Source of the DNA: Bradyrhizobium betae
Lineage (GTDB): Bacteria; Pseudomonadota; Alphaproteobacteria; Rhizobiales; Xanthobacteraceae
NCBI RefSeq assembly: GCF_004123905.1
Contig: NZ_MZXW01000024.1
Location: 1 to 64,000, forward strand
DNA: 64,000 nt
Direction of reading: 5' to 3'
Part shown: positions 1 through 8,920 of the stretch, piece after piece
Numbering within the stretch: the stretch's first letter is position 1
How the letters are laid out: each line of letters starts with the position of its first letter
Translations under genes and position numbers: made by a program
Notes under the pieces: generated by a model
The model's input: only the letters and a program-made list of their open reading frames with translations
Databases searched by the model: none
Told to the model about the DNA's origin: nothing

Positions 1-127
1 CGTTCGAGTTCGTCTTCCCATCCCGGCATGGTCAGCCCTCCAAGAGCCGACCACCCATGAATCATTGAAAAATCGATTCGGGAATCCTATAAAACGCGAC
101 AAAATCAAATAATCTGCCAAAGTAGTG

Positions 128-811
128 TTAGGACGCGGACTCATTAAGGCGCAGCCACAACCGGATTGACGCGAGTTGAACAAATGCAAGGTAGTTGGCG
201 GCGAGCCTGTCGTAGCGTGTCGCCACCCGACGGCATTGCTTGATCCTGTTGAAGAACCGTTCGACTTGATTGCGAGCGCGGTAGAGGTACGGGCTAAAGC
301 AGATCGGATTGTTGCGATTGCTTTTCGGCGGGATGTTGGCCCACGCGCCCTTCTTCATGGCAAGCTCCCTGATCCAGTCGGCGTCATAGCCTCGGTCGGC
401 GAGCAGCATTGATCCGGATTTAAGACGAGACAGCAGTTTTCCGGCCAGTCGAACGTCGTGCGCCTCGCCGGGACTCAACGCCAGCCGTACAGGCAGACCA
501 TTGCCATCGACCACCGCGTGGATTTTGCTCGTCAAGCCGCCGCGTGACCTTCCCATCGATTGGCGCTGGTTCCTTGTGATGCAGGCCCCATGTTGATGTA
601 CGCGAACAATAGACGTGTCGATCATCTGCACGGCAGCATCATGAGCGCCAGCCAGTGCACTCATGAGCTTCGCCCACACGCCCGCCCGTCGCCAGCGAAC
701 GAACCGATTGTAGCAGGTCGTGTACGGACCGAAGCTTTCTGGCAGGTCGCGCCATGGTGCTCCAGAGCGCAAGACCCAGAAGATGCCATTGAGGACACGA
801 CGGTCATTCAC
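128..811 (-). pseudogene. IS5 family (IS427-like) transposase, 5'-truncated
   Basis: DDE transposase of the IS5/IS427 kind. The 227 residues carry family blocks such as GIFWVLRSGAPWRDLP, MIDTSIVRVHQHGA, GRSRGGLTSKIHAVVD, LLADRGYDADWIR and NQVERFFNRIKQCRRVATRYD, including the DDE-type Asp in IDTS and ADRGYD and the Glu in VERFF. Full-length relatives have roughly 30-40 more N-terminal residues before the VDDRRVLNG-like block. Here the reading frame opens with a GTG exactly where the neighbouring lyase fragment stops, so the 5' end of the element is missing and the gene is probably dead. Identity of the family is firm; the exact ends of the element were not resolved. Confidence 0.85.
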
Positions 812-814
812 TCG

Positions 815-1474
815 AAGGTGCGTCCGGCGGCTAGTCCACCTTTTAACTCCATGGCGATCATGCCCCCGAAGGAACGCATCTGGCGGCTCGCCAGCATCTT
901 CTGCGGATGGCTATCGAGACCAGGAAAATAGACTCGCTCCACGGACGGATGGCCTTCAAGGTCATGGGCGAGCTTAAGGGCAGTTTCGCAATGGGGGTCC
1001 ATGCGCAGGGTTAGAGTCTTCAATCCGCGCAGGATCAGGAACGCATCAAAGGCCGAGATACAAGCACCGTTCATCTCTTTGATTCCCACGAACCGGAACT
1101 GATCGATATGCTCCTTGCGCGCAACAATGGCGCCGGCGAGTAGATCCCCATGCCCGCCAAGATATTTCGTCGCCGAATGCACGACGATGTCCGCGCCGAG
1201 CGTGATCGGCTTCTGGAGGTAAGGTGTACAATACGTGTTGTCGACGACGAGCAAGACACCCACCCGACGGCAGATTTGTGCGATCGCGGCAATGTCGACC
1301 ACGCGCATGTTGGGATTGGACGGCGTCTCGGTAATTACCATCCGAGTTTTGGTCGTTAGGACGGCAGCGAGGTTCTCCGGATCGGTGAGGTGAGCAAACC
1401 GTGTGACGATACCAAAACGCTCGATCTGGTGATGCAGCAGCCCAAAGGTGCATCCGTAAAGGGTCTTCGGCGCG
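815..1474 (-). pseudogene. Methionine gamma-lyase / cystathionine gamma-synthase-like fragment, truncated at both ends
   Basis: Fragment of a Cys/Met-metabolism PLP enzyme (fold type I). It reads from KTLYGCTFGLLHHQIERFG through TETPSNPNM, VVDNTYCTPYLQKP and the PLP-lysine block HSATKYLGGHGD to FGGMIAMELKGGLAAGRTF. The N-terminal ~110 residues and the C-terminal ~80 residues expected of a ~400-residue enzyme are missing. The 5' end abuts the IS110 remnant near 1470 and the 3' end abuts the IS5 remnant near 812, so both losses coincide with IS junctions. Within the fragment the frame is intact, which suggests fairly recent disruption. Substrate specificity (methionine, cystathionine or O-succinylhomoserine) cannot be settled. 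Confidence 0.8.
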
Positions 1475-2338
1475 CATCACCTCAACCGCAAGCTACAAAT
1501 GCTTGGCCACGACGCTCGCCTGTTGCCGGCGAAATACGTGCGCCCCTACTCGAAGGGACAGAAGAATAACTTCCGAGATGCGGAAGCCATCGCTGAGGCT
1601 GTCCAACGCCCGACCATGAAATTCGTCGCAACCAAGACAGCCGATCAGCTCGACCTTCAGGCGCTGCACCGCGTCCGCGATCGATTGGTCGGTCAGCGTA
1701 CCGGCGTCATCAATCAGATCCGTGCGCTTCTGCTGGAGCGTGGCATCGCCGTACGCCAAGGCCTGCATTCCCTGCGGTCCGAGTTGCCGGGTATCCTCGC
1801 GACGCGCACCGATGTGCTCTCGCCTCGCATGTTACGCATCATCGAGGATCTGGCGGGAGACTGGCGCCGGCCGGATGCGCGTATCGAGGGGCTCTAGCGA
1901 GATCGAAACGCTGGCCCGTCAAGATAAGGCCTGCGAGCGACTGATGACGGTGCCCGGCATTGGCCCGCTTATCTCCAGTGCAATGGTGGCCGCGATCGGC
2001 ACTGGAGACGTGTTCTCGAAAGGGCGCGACTTCGGCGCCTGGCTTGGACTGGTGCCGAAGCAGGATCGACCGGCGACCGCACGATCCTCGGAAATATATC
2101 AAGGCGCGGCAATCGCTACCTACGCGCGCTGTTCGTCCAAGCCGCATGGGTCGTGTTGGTCAAGGTCAAGTGCTGGGAGCGCTACGGCCTCAAATCCTGG
2201 ATCGAAGCCGCCAAGAAGCGATTGCATCACAACGTGCTGGCGATTGCGCTCGCCAACAAGCTCGCCCGCATCGCTTGGGCGGTTCTCAACAAGGGACGCG
2301 CCTTCGAGTGTGTCAAGACTGAGGAGACGGCGTCCTGA
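1469..2338 (+). pseudogene. IS110 family transposase, N-truncated with two frameshifts
   Basis: RuvC-like DEDD transposase of the IS110 family. The reading starts in mid-protein (AHHLNRKLQMLGHDARLLPAKYV) and continues through SKGQKNNFRDAEAIAEAVQRP in one frame to about 1895. It switches frame for the C-terminal HhH-type block (TVPGIGPLISSAMVAAIG, GAWLGLVPKQ) and switches back near 2060 for STGDRTILGNISRRGNRYLR to the end (HHNVLAIALANKLARIAWAVL). The N-terminal ~80 residues with the first catalytic Asp are absent at the junction with the lyase fragment. The two shifts and the truncation make it inactive. Confidence 0.85.
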
Positions 2339-2911
2339 CCTGGCCGATCCTCGCGCCGTGCTCAGGGCCGTCAAGGCGCGGCCTGGCAGCGGCAGAGCAA
2401 GAACGTCAGGACAGCACGACGGCCGGCCTTGACGGCCCCTTGCGCGCGGCGCGTCTGCGCGCGCAGGCCGGGACGAAGGAACGAGCGCCAGGCACGAACA
2501 AAGGAACAGCGCGAAGTGAGGAGCTATCGAGATGACGTAACCAACATCCCTTACCCGCCGAGGTCTGCGAGAGGATGAGACAACAATGGAGGATCGGTCT
2601 TCCCGGCGCATGCGAACACTGGTGACCCGAATGGCCCGATGAGGCCTGTCCGCTAACCAGCTCGAATGCGCGCTGATATCCAGGATGGCCGGGAGCACAG
2701 CACGCTCCAATCAGAGGCCGGATACATTGATGCAAGACCGCATCTGACAGGTTGACGAAACCTCTTGCAACGCGCGGCCGGACCATACATTCGGGTCAAT
2801 CGCGTCGATTTGCCCGCGTCTTCTCGATGTCCGCTATGGCCCCAGCTGCCGGCGTGCCGGACACGATGGCAATGTTCGCCTTCGGGCCACTAGCGGTCCA
2901 GACTTTGCTTG
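2339..2911. other. Non-coding stretch after the IS110 remnant
   Basis: No convincing gene on either strand. The first ~450 bases probably include the non-coding right end of the IS110 element, which in this family lies downstream of the transposase. No terminal inverted repeat is seen, as expected for IS110. The rest leads to the convergent end of the Crp/Fnr gene. Confidence 0.4.
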
Positions 2912-3589
2912 TTAATCATTCCGCTCTATCTCGGGCTTGTCATGCAAAACAGCGTTCAACAGCGAATTATGAACTTCTATCTTTCCATTGTAGCTGATGA
3001 GTCCAAGTTTGCGGAACTTGTTCATGAAGAAGCTCACGCGGGATCGGGTCGTTCCGATCATCTCAGCCAATGTTTCCTGGCTGATATCCAATAGAATAGG
3101 CTGAGGTATACCTTCCTTTCCGAAATGTGCGAGCAGAAGGAGAAGGCGCGCGAGTCGCTTCTCGCTCGAATTAAAGAGCTGATCGATCAAATCTTCTTCA
3201 ACTCGGCTGTTCCGGGTCAAGAGATACGCCATGAACAACTCCGAGAATTTCGGCTCGGTATGAAGGGTGGCAATCATCGCTTCTTTGGTGATTGAGGTAA
3301 TCACACATTCTTCCATCGCCGTTGTGGTCGCGATGCGCAATGGATGACCATTGAGGCATCCCTCGCCGAAGAACTGACCCGGTTCTAGAATCCCGACTAC
3401 CGCTTCCTTGCCTTGCTCGGATAGGACAGTGAGCTTGACCTTACCCTTTTGAATGTAAAAAACCGTATCCGCCGCGTCACCTTGCTCAAAGACGTGCCGA
3501 TTTTTCTCCAATTTCAAGATCGTCTTGCCGGCCCCTACCTTGGCGAGAAAGGTTTGGGGATCGAACTCGTTATTGGCTGGCTTCCCCAC
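2912..3589 (-). CDS. Crp/Fnr family transcriptional regulator
   Basis: Cyclic-nucleotide-binding-fold regulator of about 225 residues. The N-terminal effector domain shows VFEQGDAADTVFYIQKGKVKL and GQFFGEGCLNG, and the C-terminal winged helix shows SQETLAEMIGTTRSRVSFFMNKFRKLGLI, the recognition helix. No N-terminal cysteine cluster for an Fe-S centre is seen, so it is not a classical FNR. I chose a GTG start at 3589 because AAAGGAGG lies five bases upstream; the open frame continues to 3901 but that extension is poor in family features. It sits alone at the edge of the island, divergent from two tiny genes. Ligand and targets are unknown. Confidence 0.85.
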   Translation of the reverse strand: MGKPANNEFDPQTFLAKVGAGKTILKLEKNRHVFEQGDAADTVFYIQKGKVKLTVLSEQGKEAVVGILEPGQFFGEGCLNGHPLRIATTTAMEECVITSITKEAMIATLHTEPKFSELFMAYLLTRNSRVEEDLIDQLFNSSEKRLARLLLLLAHFGKEGIPQPILLDISQETLAEMIGTTRSRVSFFMNKFRKLGLISYNGKIEVHNSLLNAVLHDKPEIERND

Positions 3590-3886
3590 AGGAGCCTCCT
3601 TTGCTCCGATGAACGGGCGCGGCCTCAAATTATAGCGGTTCCAACGCCGTAATGAAGCAGCTACTTTGGATAGTGAGGGGAATTTGACTGGCTGGAGGGA
3701 GTCCCGCAAGGGAAACCGGGACTCCTCGTGGGCCAGACGTCGGACTGGCGGCTTTGTTTCGGAAGCTGACCAATATTGACCAGCGGCTCCAGAGCCCGGA
3801 AGAGTATGCTGCTGCATCACCGCCCCGTATAGGCTTCTACCGGTGACTGAGAGTATCGCGCTCCCGCCTGATCCAAGGCGAGCATC

Positions 3887-4066
3887 ATGCCATCCGTCCA
3901 TCCCGATCCACTTTACAGCCGGGCCGAAATCGGAATCCTAGCGTGCCCTAAGTGCCACAAGCCAATGAGGCTGTCTTGCATCGAACCGGCCGCATCTGGC
4001 TATGATGTACGCACTTTCGAGTGTGCGAAGTGCGATTCCAGCGAGCGCTTTCTGGTCGCCATCTAA
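3887..4066 (+). CDS. Small CxxC...CxxC zinc-ribbon-like protein (59 aa)
   Basis: A 59-codon frame starting ATG at 3887 and ending TAA. It contains CPKCHKPM near residues 20-27 and FECAKCDSSE near 45-54, i.e. two CxxC knuckles about 25 residues apart, the layout of a small zinc ribbon. Small single-ribbon proteins of this shape are common in rhizobia. The gene diverges from the Crp/Fnr regulator with about 300 bases between them; no clear ribosome binding site is visible. Function unknown. Confidence 0.65.
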   Translation: MPSVHPDPLYSRAEIGILACPKCHKPMRLSCIEPAASGYDVRTFECAKCDSSERFLVAI

Positions 4067-4275
4067 TCGCGACCGCCGTGCTGGCGCGGAATAAACCGAC
4101 ACCTTGCTACTGGCGCGGTGGTCGTCCCGACGGAGGAAAGAGAACATCTGATCAGCTAGATGGGAGCCACGGAGTAATTCGGGCTTCACCAAGTCTTGAT
4201 GTGCAAGCGCCGGGAACAGGTTAGATGTAAGCGCGTACCGATGCGTTGATGTTGGGCCTCTGACAGGAGATTTCA

Positions 4276-4416
4276 ATGCATAAAGAGGGAAGACAAATAG
4301 TAGAGACGGCGGTCGAGGCGAGAGGCGGTCTTTTAGGCAGGCCGGTTCTCCTGGTGCTGCTCGTTAGCTGCGTTCTGGCAGTTGCCGCACTTATCGTTAC
4401 GTATTCGGGCGCGTGA
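4276..4416 (+). CDS. Single-span membrane microprotein (46 aa)
   Basis: ATG at 4276 preceded by AGGAGA five bases upstream, 46 codons, TGA stop. An N-terminal charged segment (MHKEGRQIVETAVEARGG) is followed by one hydrophobic span, VLLVLLVSCVLAVAALIV, and a short tail. The topology is that of a small inner-membrane protein. I do not recognise a family with a known role. It follows the zinc-ribbon gene on the same strand after about 210 empty bases. Confidence 0.6.
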   Translation: MHKEGRQIVETAVEARGGLLGRPVLLVLLVSCVLAVAALIVTYSGA

Positions 4417-4580
4417 AAAAAGCCTTTTGAAGAACGCAATTCTCAAACGCGTCCGATACAATAGCTCGACCATTGCCCGGGAGCTTTGCTGCAAAGCAGG
4501 CGTCTCGCCGGCTATCAAAATATCTCACAGGCCGAAACCAGTCCTCAAGACAAGGATACCCTCGTGATGGGGCGGCGCCA

Positions 4581-4880
4581 CTATTTCCCCTCGAGGAGGT
4601 GCCCGAGAGCCTTTAACGGGCGCAATCTATCAGAAATGATCTTCAGGATAGCCAACATGGGGACGGCCAAGATCGCGCCAGGCACGCCCCACATCCAGAA
4701 CCAGAACACCAGCGACAAGATGATCAACACCGGGTTCAGCGTGAAGCGCCGCGCAAGCAGCATGGGCGTCAGTGTTTCACCCTCGACGAGATGAATGCCA
4801 AAGTAGATGACCGGCGGCAGCAAGGCCCACCATAAGCTTTCGAAGCTCAGCATTCCGACCAGCACGAAAATTTCCATCAG
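4581..4880 (-). pseudogene. 3' remnant of an AI-2E family transporter gene
   Basis: About 99 codons matching the last two or three membrane segments of an AI-2E/PerM-type permease, ending at LGHLLEGK and a TAG stop. Full family members have about 350 residues, so roughly 250 N-terminal residues are missing. The remnant is joined in frame to the helicase gene near 4880, so it now reads as its C-terminus. The most economical explanation is a deletion or insertion boundary at this point. Confidence 0.65.
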
Positions 4881-7088
4881 GGTCTTCTCGGCCTGCGCGT
4901 CTACCGATCTGACACGCTCGTCGGCCCCCGAGAGCGACTCTTTGATATTCGACTCTTGCTGGAGCAATAGCAGCAATCGCTCGACCAGCATGCCTACTTC
5001 GATGTTAGACCGATCGATGCCTTTCGACTTCGCCAATTCGGCAATGAAGGCGCGTGCCCGCTCGCGCACGGTTTCTGACCAAACCTGGGCCTTGCGATCG
5101 AGGATGAGGTCCCGACAGGAGGCGCTGACCTTAAGGTCATCAAGCCTTCCGATCCTGACGATATCGATGGTGGGCTGTCGCCCCCGCACCCGATCGATGA
5201 CGTTGTCCAGCGCCACGTGCGTTTGCGATGATAGAAGGACGCGATGCTGCGGGTTCCGGAGCAGATATTGGACAATGATCTCTTCGATCAGCCTCGTCTT
5301 TCCCGTGCCCGGAGGGCCTTGGATCGCTAAGATGTCCTGCAGCCCTAAGGCCCTCGACAAGATCTCCTGCTTTTCCAGATCGAACGAACCCGAGGTAGCG
5401 GGTGGGACGGTCAGGGCGGCCGCTGGTCGTGCCGCCAAGGGCTCAACCAGCAAGGACTTAAGCCTTGAGCTCGCCGCCCGATCGTAGTTGATGGAATCGA
5501 GCGCTCGGCGCTGCCGCTCAATGGCCTTTTCCGCTGCAATCGTGTTGAGCTCCAGGCGTCCCTGTCGTGGGATCAAACTCGAGTCGCCGAAAGTCGCTAT
5601 GACCACGACTTCTTGAAGATTGACGTCAACGATGTCGCAGAAGACATGTGCGCCGGAAGCGATTTTGATCACGCGCGATTGGCCGATCAACTCGAGGCCT
5701 ACCGGCAGTTCGGTCGACAGCGTCACCGCGTTATCTGTGCGCTTCGCGTCAGTGTAGACGATTGCGTTTTCGCGACTCTCCTCGTAATCGGCCTTGTTGC
5801 GAAGGAATGAATACCATAGCCGAAACACCCGCTCGCGCCGCTGGGTAATCGCCCGCTCTCTCCTCTCCTGCTCGAAGGCCTCTATCTGAAAGACGAGCTC
5901 CCGGACCTCCTCGGTTGCTTGCTCGACGTCCGGTGGTTCTCCGAAGGAGAACATGATGGGAGCGCGAAAGCACAGTTCCCGCTCGCGCTCGACGTTAGCT
6001 GCTCCCCCTTGCCATGCTCTTCGGATAGACCATCGCTCGCTGTTCTTAGACAACCTGCGCGCCTCGAACGTCCACGTCACCGCAGTAATACGGAGCAGCT
6101 CGTCGGTGCCCTCCTTCGCGGGGATATACTGCAACCCGACTTCCACCTCGTGCAATTCGTGGAGGACGAACGTCTCGGCATCTCCAGGATCATTCCGATC
6201 GATCTGCCGGAGAATGCGCTGCATGCACTCCGCTTCGAACCGGATGTAGCAAGTGAATTCTGGCCGAGATTTCGCTGCCGATACGGCGGCGATCGCATCA
6301 AGGTCCGCCAACAGGCCGCTCGCGAGGGGAGGCCGCTCGGAAGGGATGTGCGAGAGTGCCAGCTGCAACAACGATGAAGGGACCGAACTCTGGTCCAGAC
6401 TGGCGAGCAGCTCAGACAGCTCGCCGTAATCGGCCGGCATCTTCCCGGAAAGAGAATATACCGCCACAGCAGCCCACGAGAAGCAATCCCGAGAACAGCT
6501 CCACTCTCCGCCGTCATCTTCGGGAGGGGTGAACGGAGCCGAACGGAACTGCGCGAAGGTTAATCCGAGGGACGGTCGCTCGAACTGCTTTGCTATACCG
6601 TAGTCGGAGAGTTTCGGTACGTCTTTATCATTGATGAGGATGTTCTGAGGCTTTATGTCACGATGGTTCCATCCTCGGTTCTGAGCATAGACCAACGCAT
6701 CGAGTATGGGGCGGCCTATGGACGGATAGAACTCCCGCCATTCGAATGGCCCCCGGCGCGTAATGAGATCAACAAGATTGGTCGGTACCCATTCAAGGAC
6801 CATGTAGAAGCCGGCCTCGTCGGCTCCGGCATCCAGCAGCTCCACGATATTTGGATGCTGGCAGAGTTCGTTCAGGGCGGCGTATTCTCGATTGAAGCTA
6901 TCCTTGAAGCGGAGATCGGTGTCGCCCCCTCCTGCCTTCATTCTCTTGATTGCGCAAAACCTACTAGTATGCAGGTCGACCGCCTTGCTGACGGTCGACA
7001 TGCCCCCGTGCCTGACAGGATCGTTGGTGAGAGCGTAGCGGCCATCAATGATGCGCGGCGCTGCGGCCTGATTGAAGCTCGAACTCAA
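4581..7088 (-). CDS. Ser/Thr kinase - SF1 helicase (COG1112-like), truncated and fused to AI-2E transporter tail
   Basis: 835 residues in one frame. Residues ~15-270 form a Hanks-type kinase: AIK lysine near 48, HRDIKPQN near 142, and SDYG in place of DFG near 161. After a linker domain (~270-560) comes the start of a DNA2/UPF1-like SF1 helicase with GPPGTGKT at about 591-598 and motif Ia LLSSQTHVALDNV. Motifs II to VI are absent. From about residue 737 (near base 4880) the protein becomes transporter-like: LLPPVIYFGIHLVEGETLTP and FWFWMWGVPGAILAVPMLAI, typical of the AI-2E/PerM C-terminus. Kinase plus COG1112-type helicase is the architecture of Mokosh MkoA; no PLD nuclease partner is present. 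Start is a TTG at 7088 without a good ribosome site, so the N-terminus is uncertain. The helicase is expected to be inactive. Confidence 0.7.
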   Translation of the reverse strand: MSSSFNQAAAPRIIDGRYALTNDPVRHGGMSTVSKAVDLHTSRFCAIKRMKAGGGDTDLRFKDSFNREYAALNELCQHPNIVELLDAGADEAGFYMVLEWVPTNLVDLITRRGPFEWREFYPSIGRPILDALVYAQNRGWNHRDIKPQNILINDKDVPKLSDYGIAKQFERPSLGLTFAQFRSAPFTPPEDDGGEWSCSRDCFSWAAVAVYSLSGKMPADYGELSELLASLDQSSVPSSLLQLALSHIPSERPPLASGLLADLDAIAAVSAAKSRPEFTCYIRFEAECMQRILRQIDRNDPGDAETFVLHELHEVEVGLQYIPAKEGTDELLRITAVTWTFEARRLSKNSERWSIRRAWQGGAANVERERELCFRAPIMFSFGEPPDVEQATEEVRELVFQIEAFEQERRERAITQRRERVFRLWYSFLRNKADYEESRENAIVYTDAKRTDNAVTLSTELPVGLELIGQSRVIKIASGAHVFCDIVDVNLQEVVVIATFGDSSLIPRQGRLELNTIAAEKAIERQRRALDSINYDRAASSRLKSLLVEPLAARPAAALTVPPATSGSFDLEKQEILSRALGLQDILAIQGPPGTGKTRLIEEIIVQYLLRNPQHRVLLSSQTHVALDNVIDRVRGRQPTIDIVRIGRLDDLKVSASCRDLILDRKAQVWSETVRERARAFIAELAKSKGIDRSNIEVGMLVERLLLLLQQESNIKESLSGADERVRSVDAQAEKTLMEIFVLVGMLSFESLWWALLPPVIYFGIHLVEGETLTPMLLARRFTLNPVLIILSLVFWFWMWGVPGAILAVPMLAILKIISDRLRPLKALGHLLEGK

Positions 7089-7261
7089 CTGCTGGAGGGC
7101 CCCCGAACCCGCCTGAAGGGAAAAAACTATCTCCGATTGTAACTCACTATTTCTCGCCTATTTTGAACCGCTCTACAAGTCACAGCAAAGCCTTTGTGAC
7201 CAAAGTCTACGTACTAAGTCCGACCTGCGCGGAGCCATTTTCCTCATGTGGTGTTGCCCGA

Positions 7262-8920
7262 TTATAGCTTTTCCACCAAATGAACCTCCACCGGAAACCC
7301 CATGAGTTGAATACGATCAGCAACGGATCGAAGACTGACCTTGCTGAAGAAGGGAATGCTGATGACGCCGGATTTCTTGTACCGGTCCCGCATGATCCCG
7401 AATACCACCGTAAACTCACTCGGCACAGGCTTCGAACGTCCATCAGGAAGAATAGCGTCAAAACCTGCCTTCTTGGATCTTGTCTGCCGCTTCTTGACCT
7501 CTTTCCGGAGATCGATCCGGAATTTTTCGTCACGCACGAAGGACTCGGCCGACACGACACCCTGATTCCACAGGTGGCTGATCGGCGCCGATGAGTGGCC
7601 GTCTTTGAGATGGATGAATTGCTTTGTCGTCGAGAGGAAATCACAGGGTTCGAGGTTGGCGCCCGGCGCGCTTGCAGGCGACAGCTTTACCTGATCCAGA
7701 TTGAGTAGATTCTTATGCGCGTCGAGCTCAGTGATGAATTCGCGCTCGCTCTCGGTTTTGGTAGACGCGACAAATGGCTTTTTCGCCACCAGCTTGGCGA
7801 AGTCATTTTCTACAGCCGCGTGAAACGCCTTATCGACCACGAACCAGTCCCCCGCAAACAGGACATATGTATCGCTCTTATAGGTGAGTTCGTAGACAAA
7901 GCAGTCATACAGCTTTCGCCTCTGCTTCTTGTCGCCCTCGCCATCGGTGATCACACGTATCTCGTGGCTGCCGCGAAGTTCAGCCATATCGGCGATTTCC
8001 GCGATCTGTCCAGCCCTAAGCTCCTCGACGTAATCCTCAATCGCAATCTGCGTATAGACTTGCTTGCGCCCCGACTTTAACCCGATACCGAAATACCCAA
8101 CCTCGGCACTCTCTTCGGGGCTTAGGATGTCCGGCAACGTGATGTGAAGGTCCGACGCATGCCCTTTTACCAATTCTTGCAGCTCCACAAAGGCTAGCGA
8201 GTCCAGTTGCTCGAGAAGATCCTGCTGCCGAACCGGAGATATGAAGTCGATAAAACCGAAATCCACCTTGTAGTCGGTGGCCTGATGGAGTTTGAGGGCC
8301 GTCTTGCATTTCTCGATGACGTCAGCAGGCGAGGTCTTCGTATGCAAGGTCAGAGCGTCTTTGCCAGCCAGCGACCTTGCGAAGGAATTGTCCTTCGGTG
8401 ATCCGGCGGCCAGCCTCAATAGGTCCCGATCGACGTCAATTCCGAATCCTTGCAAATCGGCATCGCGACTTGCCTGAATGCGTTTCTGAAAAGTTGTGGC
8501 ATCAAGCGTGGCGATATCCAGGCTGCGTAGATTTGAGCGAGCGACCGCATTCAGAACGACCTTCAAACCAAAACTTCGCTCAAGGGCGTCGGGATCGAGC
8601 GAATGATGGCCGGTCCCGAAAGTAAGAACCACAGTGCGCTTCGCAAATCGCTTGTCGTCGGGGATTACCTCCAAGAAGAGCACCGCAGCACAGCTTTGGT
8701 TTACAAGCCGACGGAGCCCTCCCGTTGCAAATCCGCTGACAAAATCGAACCAAGTCGGCGGTACCGCAGGCGCCTGGCCAACAAACAACCTTCCAGCTTC
8801 GGAAGGCCGTTCTTCAAGCTCATGGCCGTCCCGTAAGGAATCGTCGATGGTACGCCCACTTCGAAGAAGCCTTACGGAAAGGCTCATCGACTTGTTTGCT
8901 TTAACTCCCCCATCAGCCAT
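7262..8920 (-). CDS. TIGR04141/DUF6119-like sporadically distributed protein
   Basis: 552 residues, no signal peptide or membrane segment. The N-terminus MSLSVRLLRSGRTIDDSLRDG followed by HELEE, the central FATGGLRRLVNQSCAAVLF and KRTVVLTFGTGHHSL blocks, and the late WFVVDKAF block fit the TIGR04141 family of patchily distributed proteins. That family is found near restriction and other defence genes and has no settled function. Start ATG at 8920 has GAGG six bases upstream. It lies 173 bases upstream of the kinase-helicase on the same strand, so the two may be co-transcribed. Base composition is lower in GC than the flanking chromosome, consistent with transfer. Confidence 0.7.
   Translation of the reverse strand: MADGGVKANKSMSLSVRLLRSGRTIDDSLRDGHELEERPSEAGRLFVGQAPAVPPTWFDFVSGFATGGLRRLVNQSCAAVLFLEVIPDDKRFAKRTVVLTFGTGHHSLDPDALERSFGLKVVLNAVARSNLRSLDIATLDATTFQKRIQASRDADLQGFGIDVDRDLLRLAAGSPKDNSFARSLAGKDALTLHTKTSPADVIEKCKTALKLHQATDYKVDFGFIDFISPVRQQDLLEQLDSLAFVELQELVKGHASDLHITLPDILSPEESAEVGYFGIGLKSGRKQVYTQIAIEDYVEELRAGQIAEIADMAELRGSHEIRVITDGEGDKKQRRKLYDCFVYELTYKSDTYVLFAGDWFVVDKAFHAAVENDFAKLVAKKPFVASTKTESEREFITELDAHKNLLNLDQVKLSPASAPGANLEPCDFLSTTKQFIHLKDGHSSAPISHLWNQGVVSAESFVRDEKFRIDLRKEVKKRQTRSKKAGFDAILPDGRSKPVPSEFTVVFGIMRDRYKKSGVISIPFFSKVSLRSVADRIQLMGFPVEVHLVEKL

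Noticed and set aside
2120-2710. 196-codon minus-strand frame
   Set aside because: Antisense to the end of the IS110 transposase and its non-coding flank; no motif.
4807-5487. 226-codon Ser/Arg-rich frame on the plus strand
   Set aside because: Antisense to the kinase-helicase gene; no domain.
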